Origin: Candidatus Thalassarchaeum betae
GTDB taxonomy: Archaea > Thermoplasmatota > Poseidoniia > Poseidoniales > Thalassarchaeaceae
NCBI GenBank assembly: GCA_022447095.1
Contig: JAKUUP010000016.1
Span: forward strand, 1-35,659
Direction: 5' to 3'
Length of the DNA: 35,659 nucleotides
Shown here piece after piece: positions 33,686-35,659 of this stretch. Below the pieces are notes generated by a model, which saw only the letters and a list, made by a program, of their open reading frames with translations, searched no databases and had not been told where the DNA came from. The stretch's first letter is position 1. The number at the start of each line of letters is the position of its first letter. Position numbers and translations under genes: made by a program.

Positions 33686-34315
33686 ATGAGGAGCGGCTCG
33701 ATTGTACTGTTCGGCCCCCCCGGCGCAGGTAAGGGCACTCAGGCGGGCAAAATCACCGTACTGACTGGGAAGCCCCAAGTATCTACGGGCGATATGCTCC
33801 GCGCGGCCGTGGCCGCCGGCTCCGATCTTGGGGCAGAATCTAGGAGCTACATGGACGCTGGACTACTCGTCCCGGATGACATCATCACCGGACTGATCGT
33901 CGAGCGGCTGCAACATGATGATGCATCATCAGGGGTTCTGTTCGACGGCTACCCTCGTACAATCCCCCAGGCTGAGGCCCTGTCGGAGGTGGCAGAGGTC
34001 TCCGCTGTTATCTCAATCGAGGTCTCGGACGATGCGATAGTCGAGCGCATCGTCGGCAGGAGGATGGATCCTGAAACCGGAGAGATCTACCACGTTTCAT
34101 TCAATCCACCTCCACCCGAGGTATCCGGACGCCTCTTACAACGCGAGGACGACAACGAGCAGACTGTGAGAAAAAGACTCTCGGCCTATCATGAGCAGAC
34201 AGCCCCCTTGGCCGAATGGTACGCACAGTTGGGCCTACTGATCAGCATCAATGGGAACGACTCAATCGATGAGGTCGGCATGGCAATAGAGGAAGCCCTA
34301 TCCGGTGCTCTGTGA
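33686..34315 (+). CDS. adk: Adenylate kinase (bacterial/eukaryotic-type)
   Basis: Adenylate kinase balances ATP, ADP and AMP. The 209-residue protein has the P-loop FGPPGAGKGTQA at residues 9-20, the AMP-site STGDMLRAAVAAGSDLG, the FDGYPRTIPQAEAL block and a LID segment GRRMDPETGEIYHVSFNPPP without the four-Cys zinc site. This is the classic Adk family, not the trimeric AdkA of Sulfolobus and methanogens. It starts a likely operon with rnp4 and the YhbY-type gene; its stop TGA overlaps the ribosome site of rnp4. Confidence 0.96.
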   Translation: MRSGSIVLFGPPGAGKGTQAGKITVLTGKPQVSTGDMLRAAVAAGSDLGAESRSYMDAGLLVPDDIITGLIVERLQHDDASSGVLFDGYPRTIPQAEALSEVAEVSAVISIEVSDDAIVERIVGRRMDPETGEIYHVSFNPPPPEVSGRLLQREDDNEQTVRKRLSAYHEQTAPLAEWYAQLGLLISINGNDSIDEVGMAIEEALSGAL

Positions 34316-34322
34316 GGTCAAG

Positions 34323-34646
34323 ATGTCGAAGCAGCGCCGTAGGAGCAGAAGAGGGGATGCTAAGAGGAAGGGAAGGGCCTTGAAGGCCGTCAATGATCTC
34401 TCGTCCCTACTGAAGGACTCAGTTTCCGTCGACCCCCGGCTCGCTGATGCCGCTGCTCGGGACATCCTCCGCATAGGCAAGCGTCATGGCGAGCGCCCTG
34501 ACTCCGACACTTCTAGACTAATCTGCAGAGGATGTGAATCCGCCCTAATGCCAGGGCGCACAGCACGAACTCGAATCTCGAGAGGCAAACTCATCGTTAC
34601 CTGTGAGAACTGCGGCAGGATAGAACGCTCGGGACCTGATTTCTAG
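34323..34646 (+). CDS. rnp4: RNase P protein component 4 (Rpp21/Rpr2)
   Basis: This 107-residue protein belongs to the archaeal RNase P holoenzyme, which trims the 5' leader of precursor tRNAs. It begins with a basic helix (MSKQRRRSRRGDAKRKGR), continues with two helices and ends in the family zinc ribbon: CRGCESALMPGRTARTRI, then VTCENCGR. The ATG at 34323 follows a GAGGT ribosome site (34314-34318) that overlaps the adk stop, so translation may be coupled. Frames starting upstream add only six unconserved residues. Confidence 0.92.
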   Translation: MSKQRRRSRRGDAKRKGRALKAVNDLSSLLKDSVSVDPRLADAAARDILRIGKRHGERPDSDTSRLICRGCESALMPGRTARTRISRGKLIVTCENCGRIERSGPDF

Positions 34647-34648
34647 GG

Positions 34649-34936
34649 GTGATTAAGATTAGCGAAAAAATTCCTCAATCAATCCTCCGTCAGGCGAAGG
34701 ACAAATCCACTCCTGTTACCATCAGGATAGGTAAGGAAGGAATCACCGACTCAGTGGTATCAGAGTTGAGCGACCAACTCAGTAAGAGAGGAGTAGTCAA
34801 GGCGAAGGCCAACCGAGGTTTGCTAAGTGGCTCTTCCGAGAGGACACAGGCGTTCGAAGGCCTCGCCGATGCCACTGGCTCCAGACTAGTTCACAGCAGA
34901 GGGAACACTGCGGTTTTCTGGTCAGGTAGGAGTTAA
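34649..34936 (+). CDS. CRS1-YhbY (CRM) domain RNA-binding protein
   Basis: The 95-residue protein is a stand-alone CRM domain, which binds RNA and is linked to ribosome assembly in bacteria and archaea. It shows TPVTIRIGKEGITDSVVSEL with the conserved G-K-x-G loop, then LSKRGVVKAKANRGL and a final beta strand GNTAVFWS. It starts with GTG two bases after the rnp4 stop. In many euryarchaea this gene neighbours ribosomal and RNase P genes, in keeping with its place here. Confidence 0.92.
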   Translation: MIKISEKIPQSILRQAKDKSTPVTIRIGKEGITDSVVSELSDQLSKRGVVKAKANRGLLSGSSERTQAFEGLADATGSRLVHSRGNTAVFWSGRS

Positions 34937-34946
34937 TCCGAGAAAA

Positions 34947-34965
34947 CTATCCTCTGTGAGGATAG
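34947..34965 (+). terminator. Perfect 8-bp hairpin after the adk operon, candidate terminator
   Basis: Arms ctatcctc and gaggatag are perfect complements around a tgt loop, starting 11 bases after the YhbY-type gene stop. No T run follows it, so it may terminate weakly, protect the mRNA 3' end or bind a regulator of the downstream transporter, whose TATA box begins 15 bases later. Confidence 0.45.
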
Positions 34966-34979
34966 GCCGGCATGCTCAC

Positions 34980-34988
34980 TTATTTAGA
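34980..34988 (+). promoter_or_regulatory. TATA box of the NhaD/ArsB-type transporter (leaderless)
   Basis: ttatttaga matches the archaeal TATA consensus and lies 22-30 bases before ATG 35010, so transcription should start at the start codon. No ribosome site precedes that ATG, which fits a leaderless message. Confidence 0.6.
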
Positions 34989-35009
34989 GGCGTTAAGGCT
35001 CGCCGGGCC

Positions 35010-35659
35010 ATGGTGTCCGAGGAACAGGTTGTCCTAGCCGTATTCGTAGTATCTTTCGTACTCATTCTGTCGGAGTACCTCCACCGTACCATCGCGGCTT
35101 GGTTTGGTGTTGTTTGCATGCTCTTCCTTGGCCTATCAACGGGTGTCTTCGAGATGTGTGAGACGGTGACCCTCGGCTCCGATGGGGAATATGCATCCTC
35201 CATTTTCCACCATCTGGGTTTTGATTCAACCGCAACGTATGGTGAGATTTGTCACCATTCTCTAGAGTCTCTAATGTTGAGTTGGATACACTTTGATGTC
35301 ATCGGTCTACTATTGGGGATGATGATTTTCGCCGCGCTACTAGAAATCTCAGGATTCTTTGAGTATGTCTCTATTAAAGCAGCAAAAATGTCGGGTGGAG
35401 ACCCTTGGAAGCTGGTTGTTTATCTGGGGACATTTACAACATTAATCTCGTTAGTGATTGACAATGTTACAGCCATCATCATCATCGCTCCGGTGACATT
35501 GAGGATTTGTCAGAAAGTGGAGATCAACCCAATCCCTCCACTTCTTGCTGAAGCGATTCTTTCTGATACCGGAGGGGTGGCATCCATGGTGGGTGATCCG
35601 CCTAATATCATGATTGCTAGTCAAGCCAGTGGTATGGATGAATTGGCATCACTATTCGG
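35010..35659 (+). CDS. NhaD/ArsB-type ion transporter, N-terminal part (window edge)
   Basis: I translated this open frame to the right edge; 216 codons are present. It starts MVSEEQVVLAVFVVSFVLILSEYLHRTIAAWFG, with further TM helices at LLGMMIFAALLEISGFFEYV and the ion-site region YLGTFTTLISLVIDNVTAIIIIAP, followed by SDTGGVASMVGDPPNIMIAS. The DNVTA and GDPPNIMI blocks are hallmarks of the NhaD sodium/proton antiporter and ArsB branch of the ion-transporter superfamily. NhaD would suit a marine cell, but NhaD and ArsB cannot be separated from this half. Base composition is visibly more AT-rich than the genes before it. Confidence 0.88.
   Translation, partial: MVSEEQVVLAVFVVSFVLILSEYLHRTIAAWFGVVCMLFLGLSTGVFEMCETVTLGSDGEYASSIFHHLGFDSTATYGEICHHSLESLMLSWIHFDVIGLLLGMMIFAALLEISGFFEYVSIKAAKMSGGDPWKLVVYLGTFTTLISLVIDNVTAIIIIAPVTLRICQKVEINPIPPLLAEAILSDTGGVASMVGDPPNIMIASQASGMDELASLF

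Overview
The window reads as a gene-dense chromosomal segment of an archaeon. Archaeal markers are an archaeal-type glutamyl-tRNA synthetase, an archaeal (type II) glyceraldehyde-3-phosphate dehydrogenase, an ArcS-type archaeosine synthase, the RNase P protein Rpp21/Rnp4, archaeal uS15, a UPF0201 protein and an archaeal PheRS beta chain. The several very large acidic secreted or membrane-anchored proteins with signal peptides, one full of DxDxDGxPDGWE calcium-type repeats, suggest a marine planktonic euryarchaeon such as Poseidoniia/Marine Group II. That placement is inferred from gene content and style, not from a phylogenetic marker search. I see no rRNA, tRNA, CRISPR array, insertion sequence or integrase, and no gene-free stretch longer than about 190 bases.

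Layout. 1-610 (-): edge-truncated metallo-beta-lactamase-fold hydrolase. 617-804: divergent regulatory gap with a 17-bp palindrome and a hairpin. 805-6525 (+): 1906-aa secreted calcium-repeat protein, followed by a small helical protein. 7066-7398 (-): two-TM protein. 7487-8488 (+): pyroglutamyl-peptidase/NUDIX fusion cut by an in-frame TAA. 8472-8984 (-): UPF0201. 9046-11025 (+): membrane zinc-ribbon protein and DnaJ. 11022-13166 (-): type I membrane protein. 13229-16445 (+): ArcS, uS15 and a RecJ/Cdc45-like protein that appears to lack its catalytic motif. 16446-23928 (-): SGNH-like surface protein, RNase HII, GluRS, then a zinc-ribbon membrane protein. 24023-24220 (+): small basic protein. 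24227-27531 (-): PheT preceded by a GXGXG/glutamate-synthase-like protein with unusual domain order. 27700-28734 (+): GAPDH. 28773-33644 (+): large membrane-anchored subtilase. 33686-34936 (+): Adk, Rpp21 and a YhbY-type RNA-binding protein. 35010-end (+): NhaD/ArsB-type transporter cut by the window edge.

Two themes alternate: information-processing genes (tRNA charging and modification, RNase P, RNase HII, uS15, a replication-linked RecJ-like protein) and large cell-surface proteins. The surface proteins mostly share one plan of signal peptide, long beta-rich ectodomain, C-terminal TM segment(s) and a cytosolic tail; the 1906-aa protein has no visible anchor. The best leads are the in-frame stop inside the NUDIX domain of the peptidase/NUDIX fusion, the apparently catalytically dead RecJ-like protein next to uS15, the reordered GXGXG-TIM-barrel protein, and a recurring class of short intergenic hairpins with three-base loops.
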